Assembly (NCBI RefSeq): GCF_010731875.1
Contig: NZ_AP022595.1
Location: forward strand, 2,728,001-2,792,000
DNA length: 64,000 nucleotides
Origin: Mycolicibacterium sarraceniae
GTDB lineage: Bacteria; Actinomycetota; Actinomycetes; Mycobacteriales; Mycobacteriaceae
Direction: 5' to 3'
Position 1 is the stretch's first letter. Each line of letters opens with the position of its first letter. The notes under the pieces are model-generated. The model was not told where the DNA came from and made no database searches. It worked only from the letters and a program-made list of their open reading frames with translations. The translations under genes were made by a program, and so were the position numbers. Of this stretch, positions 43,124-53,160 are shown piece by piece.

Positions 43124-44869
43124 CGAGATTGAAATGACGCAGACGTCTAGCCTCGATTTTGCATGCCGGTCGATTTCGGTTGCGGGTTGGGCTGGGGTGG
43201 CCGGTTTCTTCGGTCTTTTCGACATGGGGCGTGTTTGGTCGTCCCGTGTCGTCGGGTTGGGCGGGCTTTCCAAGGGCCGGTAGGTCTTTCGTAGTCGTTG
43301 GGACAGGTCGGTGCGGGGATTCAGGGGAAGGCGTCGCGGAGTCGGTGCCAGGCGGCGGTGATGGCTGCCGCCCAGCGCCAGGTGGCGTCGATGCGCAGCC
43401 GGATTTGGCGGGCTTTGGTGATGCGGGCGGCCACGTGCAGGACCCGATAGCGGAAGGTGTCGATCTCGCAGGTGGCCAGATCAGGATGCTCGGTGAAGCC
43501 GATCAATGTGGCCCATGCCACGAGGTCGGTGGCGGCGAGGATGATTTCGAGCCAGGCATTGTTGGCGTCGAAACCGTGGCAGGGTAGGTTTCGCAGCCCG
43601 GTGGCCTTGGCCTCGCGGATGCGGTCTTCGACGCGGGCGTGTTGGCGGTGACGTAATTCCAGACCGGCGAGTTGCCCGTCGATGACGCCGTTGGGTGTGT
43701 CGGTGATGAAGGCGGTGACCCGCATCCCGTCGGCGTCGGTGAAGTTCAGTTGCGCGCCGGGATGGGGACGTTCCTTGCGCAGGATCAGCCGGGTGCCGGC
43801 CGGCCAGCCGCTCAGGTCGACCAGGCCGGTGGCCTCGGCGATCCACGCGCCGTCGCGGATCCCGCCGCCGGAGTCGATCGCCGGATACCAGGCGTCGGCG
43901 AGGTTGAGGGTGTCGACCGCGTCGCGTACGCGGGCGTCGACGGCGAACCCGAACGAGAACCCCACGCCTTGGCGGCGGCATTCGGTGGCGAACTTGTGCG
44001 TCGCGCCGGCCGAATCCGAACGCACCAGGATCTTTTTGGGCGGCGGGGTCGTCGGGGTCGGGTCGGTAGGCGGCCGGCAGCGATTCCAGCGCCCGACCCA
44101 ACACGGTGATGTGATCGGCGGCGGTGTTGGACCCGGCGTTGCCTGCTCGCAGCAGCCCGGCCAACGCTTCACCGCCGGCGACCTCGGGGCGGTCCAAAAA
44201 ACGCCAGCAGCGGGTGGTGACCATAGGTCTTCTTCCAGGTCGCGGCCGCGTTCTGCTTGTTGTCGGAATGGTCGATAGTGATGGTGGCGTCCATGTCGAT
44301 GTGCAGCCACCCGTCGCCGGCGGGCGCGGCCCCGGCGGCCCACGCCGCGGCCCGCGCATCCGATCGCGCCGCACGGATTGCGGGCAGGTGGGCGGCGTCG
44401 ATCCGCTCGTCGACCAGCCGCCACATTGTGGTGGTCGAGGCGGCCGGACCGAACACGTGCTCACGGTCCCCGCACGACTGTCCGACCCCGTCGATGCAGG
44501 TCGCGCCGTCGGCGACCGCCGCGGCGAGATCGGCGAACACCGCGCCCGGCGGGTAGATCCACGGGCCCCGATAGGTGTCGGCCAACGCCGCGGTGACCCC
44601 TGCCGACAACCCGGACAGCTCCGCCAGTTCCCGCAGCATGCCCATTCCGGCATGGGACACGACACCATGACCGTCCGCAGAGACTTTCACCCGGGAAACC
44701 GCTGCGATACTCTTCACCTGCGAAGTGCCTTCCAGCTCGCATCATGGACTCTCGACAAGTCCCATCATGCCTTGCAGGACAGGCACTTTCGCCTATCAAC
44801 ACACTCCGACCAGCGCGTTTTACGAAAAATTCAGGCTAGTCGCACTTTTCCTGCGTGATTTCAATCTCG
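43124..44869 (-). mobile_element. IS1380-family insertion sequence
   Basis: The element is about 1.75 kb. Its ends are inverted: CGAGATTGAAATGACGCAG (43124-43142) and, reverse-complemented, CGAGATTGAAATCACGCAG (44851-44869), with further partial similarity inside (CTAGCCT near both ends). One transposase gene fills it on the minus strand. No convincing target duplication is visible, and the thioesterase gene it cuts does not resume after it, so insertion was accompanied or followed by deletion. Confidence 0.8.
43321..44717 (-). pseudogene. IS1380-family transposase with two frameshifts
   Basis: The protein starts MKSIAAVSRVKVSADG, with the catalytic Asp in GWLHIDMDATITIDHSD. Frame changes after LLAF at a run of six T (about 44197-44202) and again at a CCCAAAAAG run (about 44030-44038), after which KILVRSDSAGATHKF and the rest run to DAFP at 43324. 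The middle segment ALAGLLRAGNAGSNTAADH lies in a third frame. Both breaks fall in homopolymers, so they may be recent mutations or sequence errors; if corrected, the gene would be about 465 codons and complete. Confidence 0.8.
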
Positions 44870-44888
44870 TGAAGCCGCCGCCGCGCGC

Positions 44889-46241
44889 CTAGTCGAACAG
44901 CACCGCGGGATTGAGATAGCCCGTCGGGTCGAAGGCGGCTTTGATCGTGCGCATCGCGGCGATATCGGCGTCCGAACGCGCCATGCCCAGGTAGGCCCGC
45001 TTGCGGCTGCCCACCCCGTGCTCCGAGCTGACGTTACCGCCATGGGCGGCAATGAGTTTCATCATCGCTGCATACAGGTGGGCCTCCTGCTCGGTGCCAC
45101 AGCGCAGCACGTTCAGGTGCAGATTGCCCTCCCCGATGTGGCCGAACAGCACCGGGATGGCATCCGCGGCGTGCTCGGCGACCAGTGCGGCCGAATCTGA
45201 CGCGAACGCCGGGATCACCGACAAAGGCAGGGAGACATCGAATTTCAGTGGCGGACCGAACAGGCCGACCACTTCGGCGGTGGACTCGCGGGCCTGCCAG
45301 AGCCGCTGCTGGGCGGCGTTGTCCATGCCGACCGCCGGCTCGCCGCACAGTTCGGCGTCTGCCAGCGTGTCGGCCAGCCGCTCGGTCAGGTCGGTATCCC
45401 CGGCCAGCTCGATCAGCAGCAGCCAGTCGCCGGCCGTCGGCACCGGCACGTCGAAGTGCTCCGCCGCCAGCGCCGCCGAGCGCCCGTCGATGAGTTCCAG
45501 CGCGGCAATGGATTCGGTGTCGCGCAACGCTCTGCCGGTGGCCACCAACGACGTCAGGTCGGCGAATCCGCAGACTGCCGTCACCCGGTATGCAGGCACC
45601 GGGTGTAGGCGAAGGTCCACACCGGTGATGACTCCCAGTGTGCCTTCGGCGCCGACGAACAACGAGGCCAGGTCATAACCGGTGTTATCGGCGCGAACCT
45701 GGCTGTGCCGGTGCACCAGCGAGCCGTCGGGCAGCGCGATATCCAGCCCGATCACCTGCTCGCCCATGTTGCCGTAGCGCACCGTTCGTAATCCGCCGGC
45801 GTTGGTCGACGCCATCCCGCCGATCGTGGCCGAATCGCGGGCGGCGAGGTCCACCCCGAACAGCAGTCCCTGTGCCGCCGCCGCCCGTTGCAAGGCCGCC
45901 GCCGTCACCCCGGCCCCGACCCGGATTCGGCGCTCGACGACATCGACCTCACCAATGGAGGTCAGCCGCTCGGTCGACAGCAGCACATCGTCGTGCTCGG
46001 GCACTGTTCCGGCCACCAGCGACGTGCGCCCGCCCTGCACCGTTACTGACACCCCGGCGTCACGGCATTCCCTGAGTACCGCGGCCACCTCGTCAGCCGA
46101 GCCGGGACGCACCAGCGCACTGGCCTTTCCGCGGTAGCGCCCGGTGTGGTCGACGCTGCGGCCGTCCAGGACGTCGGCGTCGGTGACGACGTGTGCGGCA
46201 CCCAGGATGGCCTGGAGTCGTTCGGGCAGCGAGGAACTCAT
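44889..46241 (-). CDS. FAD-linked oxidase (GlcD / D-2-hydroxyacid dehydrogenase type)
   Basis: The 450-residue protein has the FAD-binding PCMH domain (VTVQGGRTSLVAGTVPE, SATIGGMASTNAGGLRT, VGAEGTLGVITGV) and the FAD-oxidase C-terminal domain with GHIGEGNLHLNVL and SSEHGVGSRKRAYLG. It oxidises a 2-hydroxyacid such as lactate or glycolate; which one is not clear. Its start overlaps the helicase-nuclease stop (ATGA). It is distinct from the second such oxidase at 61129-62499. Confidence 0.88.
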   Translation of the reverse strand: MSSSLPERLQAILGAAHVVTDADVLDGRSVDHTGRYRGKASALVRPGSADEVAAVLRECRDAGVSVTVQGGRTSLVAGTVPEHDDVLLSTERLTSIGEVDVVERRIRVGAGVTAAALQRAAAAQGLLFGVDLAARDSATIGGMASTNAGGLRTVRYGNMGEQVIGLDIALPDGSLVHRHSQVRADNTGYDLASLFVGAEGTLGVITGVDLRLHPVPAYRVTAVCGFADLTSLVATGRALRDTESIAALELIDGRSAALAAEHFDVPVPTAGDWLLLIELAGDTDLTERLADTLADAELCGEPAVGMDNAAQQRLWQARESTAEVVGLFGPPLKFDVSLPLSVIPAFASDSAALVAEHAADAIPVLFGHIGEGNLHLNVLRCGTEQEAHLYAAMMKLIAAHGGNVSSEHGVGSRKRAYLGMARSDADIAAMRTIKAAFDPTGYLNPAVLFD

Positions 46242-49200
46242 GCCGTGGGTTTACCACACATGGCCAGGAAAGCCCCCAACTCCACCAACCCCGCCGGTGT
46301 CGACGGCAGGTAGTCGGTCAACATCGCCGACCGCACGATCACCGCAGCATACTTCGCCCGGCTCACCGCGACATTGAGCCGATTGCGGTTGAGCAGGAAG
46401 GAAATTCCGCGCGGCACCTCGGCGATCGAGGAGGCCACCAGCGAGACGAACACCACCGGGGCCTGCCGGCCCTGGAACTTGTCCACCGTGCCGGCCTGCA
46501 CCTCGGACAGTCCCGCCGCGTCCAGCAGCCGCCGCAACAACACCACCTGGGCGTTGTAGGGCGTCACGATCAACACGTCGGCGGGGCGTAGGTCTCGGGT
46601 GCCGTCCTCATCGGTCCAGGCCGATCCGAGCATGCGGGTGATCTGGGCGACGATCGCCTCGGCCTCCTCGCGGCTGTCCGTCGAGTTGCCATCGTGCTCG
46701 ATGGCCAGCACCCGTACCCCGGGATCGAATCCGGCGAGGTGGCGGGCCGCAGTGCGCTCTTCGACCGAATGCAGCCGATTGTCATACGAGAGTCGGGACA
46801 CCGGGCCGCACACCGCCGGATGCATGCGGTACGACCGGTCCAGGAAGTAGCCGAGATCCTCAGGCAGCGTGTGATGCCCGTCGACCAGCCAGCCCAGCGC
46901 AGAGGCGTCCACCGGCTCGGGATGGGTGCCCTGACTGACCTGGGGGAGCTGCTGCGGGTCGCCCAGCAGTAGCAGGTTGTCGGCGGCCTGCGCGACGGCG
47001 ATCGTGTTGGCCAGGCAGAACTGGCCGGCCTCCTCGATCACCAATAGGTCCAGGCAGCCCGGGGGCACCCGGTTCTGATTGGCGAAATCCCATGCGGTGC
47101 CGCCGATCACGCAGCCGTCGTGGTCGGCGATGAATGCGGAGTAGGTCTTCTCGTCGATAGAGGTCCACGGGCCGGTGCCGCTGGGCTTCTTGGCCACCAG
47201 GGACGGATTCACTCCGGCGTCGATGATATCGCGAAATAGGTTCTCCACCACGGCATGTGACTGAGCGACAACGCCGATGCGCCAGTGATGCTCGTTGGCC
47301 AGGTTGGCGATGACCCGCGCGGCGGTGTACGTCTTGCCAGTGCCGGGCGGGCCGTGTACTGCCACGTACGACGAGTCCAGCGCCAGCAGTGCGGCGGTGA
47401 TGTCGGCGACGTTGTCGCCGGTGCGCGGCAGCGGTGCGCCGGTGCGCGGCGGGCGGCGCAGCAGGATGTCGACGACGGCCGACGACGGCAGGTCGGGCAG
47501 TCCGGCCGCGATCTGGGCCGCCGCACTGTCGATCGACTCGCGCAACGCCTTGGTCGAAAACGGCGGGCCAGGCGTCAAAGCGAACGGCACCGCGTCAAAG
47601 GGCCCACCGTTCTTCGGTTCTCGCTCCATGAGCAGTACTTCGGTGGGTGCCGCCGGGTCATCGCAGCCGAGCACGGTCACCGAGGCGTAGGCCCGCCGCT
47701 CGGGGTCGTCGGAGAGGCCCGAGGGTGTCGGCGGGTCGTACAATGCGTACATGTCGCTGCTCAGCTCGCCGGCGGCGATCGTCCCGGTCAGCGTCAGCCG
47801 GCGTTGCTGCTTGCGGGCGCGCGGGGGAACGTGCCATTCGGTGTCGACCACTGCCGCATCGGCGAGGAAAACACCAGGGGTGTCCGACCATTCGTCGACC
47901 GGGCTGTTGATCCGGTCGAAATGTCCCCACCAGAACGGCTTGTCCTCGCGGCGGTGATACCCGCGGGCCGCGGCGATCATCGCGACCGCGCGTTGCTGCG
48001 GACTGCGTGCCGTGACGTCGTCGCCGGCGAAGGAGCCAAGTCTGCGCGCCAGCTCGTCGTCGACATCCAGGTGTGCGCCGTCCTGCACCGGCTGCATCCC
48101 CAGCGGTGGCATGCCGGCTTCAAAAGCGCGGTGCAGCAACCAGTCCCGAAGCCGACGGGTGGACCGGCAGTCGTAGTGGTTGTACTCCTCGATCTCCTTG
48201 AGCACGGTGGCGGCCTCGTCGTCGTTGCCGTCGGCCAGCAGCTCGCAGTAGCGGGCATACATCGTGATCGAATCGGTGGCGGTGGTGACGTCACCGACCC
48301 GATGTTCGGCGTCCATGTACAACGGCTCGAGCGATTTAAGGCTGTAGTTCTCGGTGCCAACCCGAATGCTCTTGCGCACAAAGGGATACAGGTCGACCAG
48401 GACACCGTTGCGCAGCAGGTCGTCGACTTCGTCTTCACCCTCGCCGTAACGGCCGGCCAGCCGCAGCAGCGCGGTCTTCTCGTAGGCTGCGTAGTGGTAG
48501 ATGTGCATTTTCGGGTACCGCTTGCGCCGCTTGCGGACCATCTCCAGAAAGCCCTTGAGCGCCTTGCGTTCTCCGCGGCGGTCGTGGGCCCACAGCGGCC
48601 GAAATTCGCCACCGGCACCGAGCACGCCGAACATGTACTCCAAGCCCCAGTCGGTGCCGTCGGCCGTCCACAGCGGGTCGCCTTCGAAATCGAAGAACAG
48701 ATCGCCCTTATCGTGATCGGGCAACAGCATCAGCGGCTGCGGGTCGACCACCTCGAACGGCGGCTTGCCTTCCACTCGGGGCGAGATCTGCAGCCGCGCC
48801 TGACCGCTGAGCGCGGCGACGGCGCGGGCCGGCATATCGGGCACCGGGCCTTGGTGGCCGGCAAGCTCGGCCACCGTGGTGATGCCGGCGTCAATGAGGC
48901 GAGCCCGCTGACTGACGCGCATGCCCGCCACGAGCAACAGGTCGTCGTGCTCGCGGACCTGCGCCTCGCACTCCGGGCAGCGCATGCAGGCGCGCACGGA
49001 TTGGTTCTCCCAGCTGACCGCGACGGCGCCGGCCAGGTGCCGATCCAGCAGATCTTGTAGCGCGGTGCGGCGCGATCGGTACACCGGCAGCAACTCGTCA
49101 ACCCGGTAACCCCGCGTAATTCCGTTGCCGAGCACCAGTTCCACCTCGTCGTGCACGGGCACGCCCGTGGCAGACAACGTCTCGGCATAGGCGGCCAGCT

Positions 49201-49627
49201 GCAATAGCGCCTCCACCTTCACCGAACGGGCGAGCTTGGTGTCGCGCAGCCGGTAGCGGTCGGCATCGAGCAGTAGGAAGTCCGCGAATCCGGCAAAGCG
49301 GCCGTCGAACATCGCGGCCTGGTAGATGACGGGCGCGCGCTGCTCGACGGCGCGCAGAGTGGCATGCGCGGCCGCGGTCAGCCCGGCCACTGTGTAGGCG
49401 GGCCGACCGATGACGGTGATATCGGTCGTCGCGCGCAGCTCGTCGAGGTGACGTTCCTCATGCTGGTCGCCGAGCTCGGCCGTACGGGCCAGCAGCTCGT
49501 CGGCGACCGAGACCGAAGGGCCACGGCCTAGCTTGGCATCGAAGGCGCGCAGCAGCGCATACTCGCAGCGTGCGGCGGCGGCGAGATCGGATGCGCTGTA
49601 GATGACGCGGTCGTCGGCGACGAACAC
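46238..49627 (-). CDS. RecB-like nuclease / RNase H-like / SF1 helicase fusion (TM0106-type, Rv1251c)
   Basis: The 1129-residue protein joins three parts. Residues 1-230 form a RecB/Cas4-like nuclease (ADFLLLDADRYRLRDTKLA, about 115-133) with Cys21, Cys214, Cys217 and Cys220, a pattern that could hold a 4Fe-4S cluster. Residues 300-500 look like an RNase H/DEDD exonuclease (FFDFEGDP, HYDCRST). From about 740 runs an SF1B helicase: Walker A GPPGTGKT (759-766), LLVIEEAGQF, VDKFQGRQAPVVFVS and LNVAVSRAK. A role in DNA or RNA end processing is likely, but unproven. It is conserved in position with Rv1251c, so it belongs to the core. Confidence 0.88.
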   Translation of the reverse strand: MFVADDRVIYSASDLAAAARCEYALLRAFDAKLGRGPSVSVADELLARTAELGDQHEERHLDELRATTDITVIGRPAYTVAGLTAAAHATLRAVEQRAPVIYQAAMFDGRFAGFADFLLLDADRYRLRDTKLARSVKVEALLQLAAYAETLSATGVPVHDEVELVLGNGITRGYRVDELLPVYRSRRTALQDLLDRHLAGAVAVSWENQSVRACMRCPECEAQVREHDDLLLVAGMRVSQRARLIDAGITTVAELAGHQGPVPDMPARAVAALSGQARLQISPRVEGKPPFEVVDPQPLMLLPDHDKGDLFFDFEGDPLWTADGTDWGLEYMFGVLGAGGEFRPLWAHDRRGERKALKGFLEMVRKRRKRYPKMHIYHYAAYEKTALLRLAGRYGEGEDEVDDLLRNGVLVDLYPFVRKSIRVGTENYSLKSLEPLYMDAEHRVGDVTTATDSITMYARYCELLADGNDDEAATVLKEIEEYNHYDCRSTRRLRDWLLHRAFEAGMPPLGMQPVQDGAHLDVDDELARRLGSFAGDDVTARSPQQRAVAMIAAARGYHRREDKPFWWGHFDRINSPVDEWSDTPGVFLADAAVVDTEWHVPPRARKQQRRLTLTGTIAAGELSSDMYALYDPPTPSGLSDDPERRAYASVTVLGCDDPAAPTEVLLMEREPKNGGPFDAVPFALTPGPPFSTKALRESIDSAAAQIAAGLPDLPSSAVVDILLRRPPRTGAPLPRTGDNVADITAALLALDSSYVAVHGPPGTGKTYTAARVIANLANEHHWRIGVVAQSHAVVENLFRDIIDAGVNPSLVAKKPSGTGPWTSIDEKTYSAFIADHDGCVIGGTAWDFANQNRVPPGCLDLLVIEEAGQFCLANTIAVAQAADNLLLLGDPQQLPQVSQGTHPEPVDASALGWLVDGHHTLPEDLGYFLDRSYRMHPAVCGPVSRLSYDNRLHSVEERTAARHLAGFDPGVRVLAIEHDGNSTDSREEAEAIVAQITRMLGSAWTDEDGTRDLRPADVLIVTPYNAQVVLLRRLLDAAGLSEVQAGTVDKFQGRQAPVVFVSLVASSIAEVPRGISFLLNRNRLNVAVSRAKYAAVIVRSAMLTDYLPSTPAGLVELGAFLAMCGKPTA

Positions 49628-49657
49628 AGCCCTACTGTAGGCGCGCGGGCCGACGGG

Positions 49658-50245
49658 TCAGCCGTTGCCGATCAGCTCGACGCCATTGCCGTTCCATCGG
49701 AACTTCACCACGCTGCTCATGCCGAGGCCGTTGGTGTAGGCCAGCGCGACGGTGTCGCCGGTGCTCTGGGTGGTGTCGACACCGTTGAAGCCGTAGGTGT
49801 CGGGAACTCCGGTCGGGATGTACTTGCCCAGGTGGAACATCACCGCGCGGGTGTTGGGCTTGTCAGCGTTTGTGTTGGCCTTGATGATCACCGCCGACAA
49901 CTGCGCGCACTCGTTGTAGTTGCCGGCGATGGGCTCGGGATTCCAGCCCTGATTGCTCTGGGGGTCGCGGGGAAGTTCAGAGACGGTCTGCGCAATGGTC
50001 GGTGCGGCCAGGTTCACCGCACATGGATCCGGCGGCGGAGTGGTGGTCGGGGGAGGCGCTGGCGGTGGCGGTGGCGGAGCCTCGGTGGTGGTCACAGCGG
50101 TGGTCGTCGGCTGGGGGGTCTTGGCCACCGTCGAGTCGCCTGAACTGCAGCCCGCGAGCGCGGCGGCCAGCGCGGCTCCCGCCGCTGCGATGGTCAGTCC
50201 TATTGCCCGGGTCGCTGCGCTCCCGCCCGCCGGCTCGTACCACAC
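49658..50245 (-). CDS. lprE: Lipoprotein LprE
   Basis: The 195-residue lipoprotein has a signal and lipobox LAGC with Cys33, a Thr/Pro-rich linker (PPPPPPAPPPTTTPPPDP), and a C-terminal domain matching Rv1252c (CAVNLAAPTIAQTVSELP, NYNECAQLSAVIIKANTN, KFRWNGNGVELIGNG). GTG 50245 is chosen by similarity; the frame runs on to 50605 antisense to deaD's upstream region without family match. Function is unknown. Confidence 0.85.
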   Translation of the reverse strand: MWYEPAGGSAATRAIGLTIAAAGAALAAALAGCSSGDSTVAKTPQPTTTAVTTTEAPPPPPPAPPPTTTPPPDPCAVNLAAPTIAQTVSELPRDPQSNQGWNPEPIAGNYNECAQLSAVIIKANTNADKPNTRAVMFHLGKYIPTGVPDTYGFNGVDTTQSTGDTVALAYTNGLGMSSVVKFRWNGNGVELIGNG

Positions 50246-50316
50246 AGGGGCGACGCTACCGGCCTTTGCGGGCGGAGCGCGATTACGGCACGCTCCGGCA
50301 GTAGACTGCAGATCCG

Positions 50317-52014
50317 ATGACATCCCCGGACGACACCCCCCAGACCTTCGCCGACCTGCAGATCCACCCCGCCGTACTGCAGGCCGTGGCCGACGTCGGC
50401 TATGAAACGCCCTCGGCGATCCAAGCGGCCACCATCCCGGCGCTGCTGGCGGGCTCCGATGTCGTCGGTCTGGCCCAGACCGGAACCGGGAAAACCGCGG
50501 CATTCGCGATCCCGATTCTCTCCAAGATCGACCCGACCAGCCGCACCACGCAGGCGCTGGTGCTGGCCCCGACGCGTGAGCTTGCATTGCAGGTCGCCGA
50601 GGCATTCAGCCGCTACGGCGCGCACCGAAACATCAATGTGCTTCCGATCTACGGCGGCTCCTCCTACGTCCCGCAGCTGGCCGGCCTCAAGCGCGGCGCG
50701 CAGGTCGTCGTCGGAACCCCGGGACGCGTCATCGACCACCTGGAAAAGGGCAGCCTGGACCTGTCGCACCTGGACTATCTGGTACTCGACGAGGCCGACG
50801 AGATGCTGCAGATGGGTTTCGCCGAGGATGTCGAGCGGATCCTGGCCGATACCCCGGAGTACAAGCAGGTCGCGCTGTTCTCGGCCACCATGCCGCCCGC
50901 GATCCGCAAGATCACCTCTAAGTACCTGCACGACGCCGTCGAGGTGGCGGTCAAGTCGAAAACCGCCACCGCCGAAAACATCACCCAGCGCTATATCCAG
51001 GTCGCCGGGCCGCGCAAGATGGATGCGCTGACCCGGCTGCTCGAGGTGGAACCGTTCGAGGCGATGATCGTGTTCGTCCGGACCAAGCAAGCCACCGAGG
51101 AGGTCGCCGAGAAGCTGCGGGCCCGCGGGTTCGCCGCCTCCGCCATCAACGGTGATATCCCGCAGGCGCTTCGTGAGCGGACCATCGCTGCGCTCAAGAG
51201 CGGCGCGATCGACATCCTGGTCGCCACCGATGTGGCGGCACGCGGGCTGGACGTCGAACGCATCTCCCATGTGCTCAACTACGACATCCCGCACGATCCG
51301 GAGTCCTATGTGCACCGCATCGGGCGCACCGGGCGAGCCGGGCGATCCGGGACCGCGCTGTTGTTCGTGTCCCCGCGGGAACGTCATCTGCTGAAGTCGA
51401 TCGAGAAGGTGACCCGCCAGCCGGTTACCGAAGATCAGCTGCCCAGTGTCGAGGACGTCAACGCCCAGCGGGTGGCCAAGTTCCAGGACTCGATCACCGA
51501 GGCGCTCAACGCACCAGGCTTCGACATGTTCCGTCGCCTCATCGAGGACTACGAGCGCGACAATGACGTGCCGATGGCCGATATTGCCGCGGCGCTGGCG
51601 CTACAAAGTCGTGACGGTGCGGAATTCCTGATGACCGAGCCGCCGCCCGAGAAGCGTAGAGAGCGGCCCGACCGCGACGAGCGGGAACGCGCGCCGCGCA
51701 AGACTCGCGACGACCTGGCGACGTATCGCATCGCAGTCGGCAAGAGGCACAAGGTCGGTCCCGGCTCGATCGTCGGCGCGCTGGCCAACGAGGGTGGGCT
51801 GCACCGCAGCGATTTCGGGCACATCACCATCAAGAGCGATTTCTCGTTGGTCGAGCTGCCGGCGACGTTGTCCAAGCAGACGCTGAAAGCCCTTGAGAAT
51901 ACCCGGATTTCCGGGATCTTGATCGACCTGAAGCCCGACCGTGGCAGTCCACGCTACGACACGCGTCCCGAGTCGCGTCCCACCGGCGGGAAGCCCCGGC
52001 GCACGAGTCGATGA
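50317..52014 (+). CDS. deaD: DEAD-box RNA helicase DeaD/CsdA
   Basis: DeaD unwinds RNA in ribosome assembly and cold adaptation. The 565-residue protein has the Q motif (TPSAIQAATIP), Walker A AQTGTGKT (53-60), DEAD (159-162), SATMPP and the arginine finger YVHRIGRTGRAGRSG, followed by a C-terminal DbpA-like RNA-binding domain (VGPGSIVGALANEGGLH). A TAGACT box at 50302-50307 ends 9 bases before the ATG and may give a very short leader. The stop overlaps the next start. Confidence 0.94.
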   Translation: MTSPDDTPQTFADLQIHPAVLQAVADVGYETPSAIQAATIPALLAGSDVVGLAQTGTGKTAAFAIPILSKIDPTSRTTQALVLAPTRELALQVAEAFSRYGAHRNINVLPIYGGSSYVPQLAGLKRGAQVVVGTPGRVIDHLEKGSLDLSHLDYLVLDEADEMLQMGFAEDVERILADTPEYKQVALFSATMPPAIRKITSKYLHDAVEVAVKSKTATAENITQRYIQVAGPRKMDALTRLLEVEPFEAMIVFVRTKQATEEVAEKLRARGFAASAINGDIPQALRERTIAALKSGAIDILVATDVAARGLDVERISHVLNYDIPHDPESYVHRIGRTGRAGRSGTALLFVSPRERHLLKSIEKVTRQPVTEDQLPSVEDVNAQRVAKFQDSITEALNAPGFDMFRRLIEDYERDNDVPMADIAAALALQSRDGAEFLMTEPPPEKRRERPDRDERERAPRKTRDDLATYRIAVGKRHKVGPGSIVGALANEGGLHRSDFGHITIKSDFSLVELPATLSKQTLKALENTRISGILIDLKPDRGSPRYDTRPESRPTGGKPRRTSR

Positions 52015-53150
52015 CCGCGTCCAGCCGGGTAGACCAAGGCGGACTGGAAGCAGTCTCCGGCGTCCACCGGGTTGCCTCGTTGACCGGCGTCCGTGCGTTA
52101 GCCGCACTGCTGGTGCTGGGTACTCACGCGGCCTACACCACTGGAAAGTACACGCATGGCTTTGTAGGCCTGGTGTATTCGCGCCTGGAGATCGGTGTGC
52201 CGATCTTCTTCGTGCTATCGGGCTATCTGTTGTTCGGGCCCTGGGTGCGGGCCGCGGCGAGCGGTGGGACAGGTCCGTCGGTGCGCCGCTATGCCTGGCA
52301 CCGGGTGCGGCGAATCATGCCGGCCTACGTCGTCACCGTCCTGGCCGCCTACCTGATCTACCACTTCCGTTCCGCCGGGCCGAATCCCGGCCATACCTGG
52401 ATCGGCCTGCTGCGAAACCTGACGTTGACCCAGATCTATACCGACAACTACATGTTCAACGGCTATCTGCACCAAGGACTTACGCAGATGTGGAGCCTGG
52501 CCGTCGAGGTGGCGTTTTACGCCGTTCTGCCGGTGCTGGCGTGGCTGCTGCTGGTCGTGGTGTGCCGGCGACGGTGGCGGCCCTGGCTGCTGCTGACCGG
52601 GCTGGTCGTGCTCGCGCTCGTCAGCCTGGCGTGGATGGTGCTGGTGCACACGACGGATTTCCTGCCCAGCGGTGCCCGGCTCTGGCTGCCCGGCTACCTG
52701 TCGTGGTTCATCGGCGGCATGCTGCTGACGGTGTTGCAGGCCATGGGAGTTCGGGTCTATGGCTTCATCGCGGTATCGCTGGCGATCGTCAGCTTCCTCA
52801 TCGTGTCCACCCCGATCGCCGGGGAGCCGACCACCTCACCGACAGGTCTGTCCGAGGCGTTGGTCAAAACCGGGTTCTACGCTGCGATCGCGACGCTGGT
52901 GGTCGCGCCGCTGGCACTGGGCAACCGGGGGTGGTACGCCCGGCTGTTGGGCAGCCGGCCGATGGTGTGGCTCGGGGAGATCTCCTACGAAATCTTCCTC
53001 GTTCACCTCGTGGTGATGGAGATCGCCATGGTCGAAGTGCTGGGCTGGCCGGTCTACACCGGGTCGGCACCGGCGCTGTTCGTGGTCACGCTGGTGATGA
53101 CGATCCCGGTGGCCTGGGTGCTGCACCGGTTCACCCGGGTGCGCACATAG
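52011..53150 (+). CDS. Membrane acyltransferase 3 family (Rv1254)
   Basis: The 379-residue protein has about ten membrane helices and the family opening RVASLTGVRALAALLVLGTH with the catalytic His, followed by GVPIFFVLSGYLLFGPWV and the QMWSLAVEVAFY segment. It should transfer an acyl group to a cell-surface sugar or lipid; substrate unknown. Its ATG overlaps the deaD stop by 4 bases. Confidence 0.9.
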   Translation: MTASSRVDQGGLEAVSGVHRVASLTGVRALAALLVLGTHAAYTTGKYTHGFVGLVYSRLEIGVPIFFVLSGYLLFGPWVRAAASGGTGPSVRRYAWHRVRRIMPAYVVTVLAAYLIYHFRSAGPNPGHTWIGLLRNLTLTQIYTDNYMFNGYLHQGLTQMWSLAVEVAFYAVLPVLAWLLLVVVCRRRWRPWLLLTGLVVLALVSLAWMVLVHTTDFLPSGARLWLPGYLSWFIGGMLLTVLQAMGVRVYGFIAVSLAIVSFLIVSTPIAGEPTTSPTGLSEALVKTGFYAAIATLVVAPLALGNRGWYARLLGSRPMVWLGEISYEIFLVHLVVMEIAMVEVLGWPVYTGSAPALFVVTLVMTIPVAWVLHRFTRVRT

Positions 53151-53160
53151 TTGTTGCGCC

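Noticed and set aside
43159..43587. Plus-strand Gly-rich frame inside the IS1380-type element
   Set aside because: It is antisense to the transposase C-terminus and covers the element end; no similarity or ribosome site.
47285..49060. Long open frame opposite the helicase-nuclease (591 codons)
   Set aside because: Antisense to well-defined helicase motifs; composition is that of a shadow frame, and no domain is visible.
46238..49627. Helicase-nuclease as part of an anti-phage island
   Set aside because: It holds the same place as Rv1251c, next to lprE and deaD, so it is a core gene here, and no other defence genes flank it.
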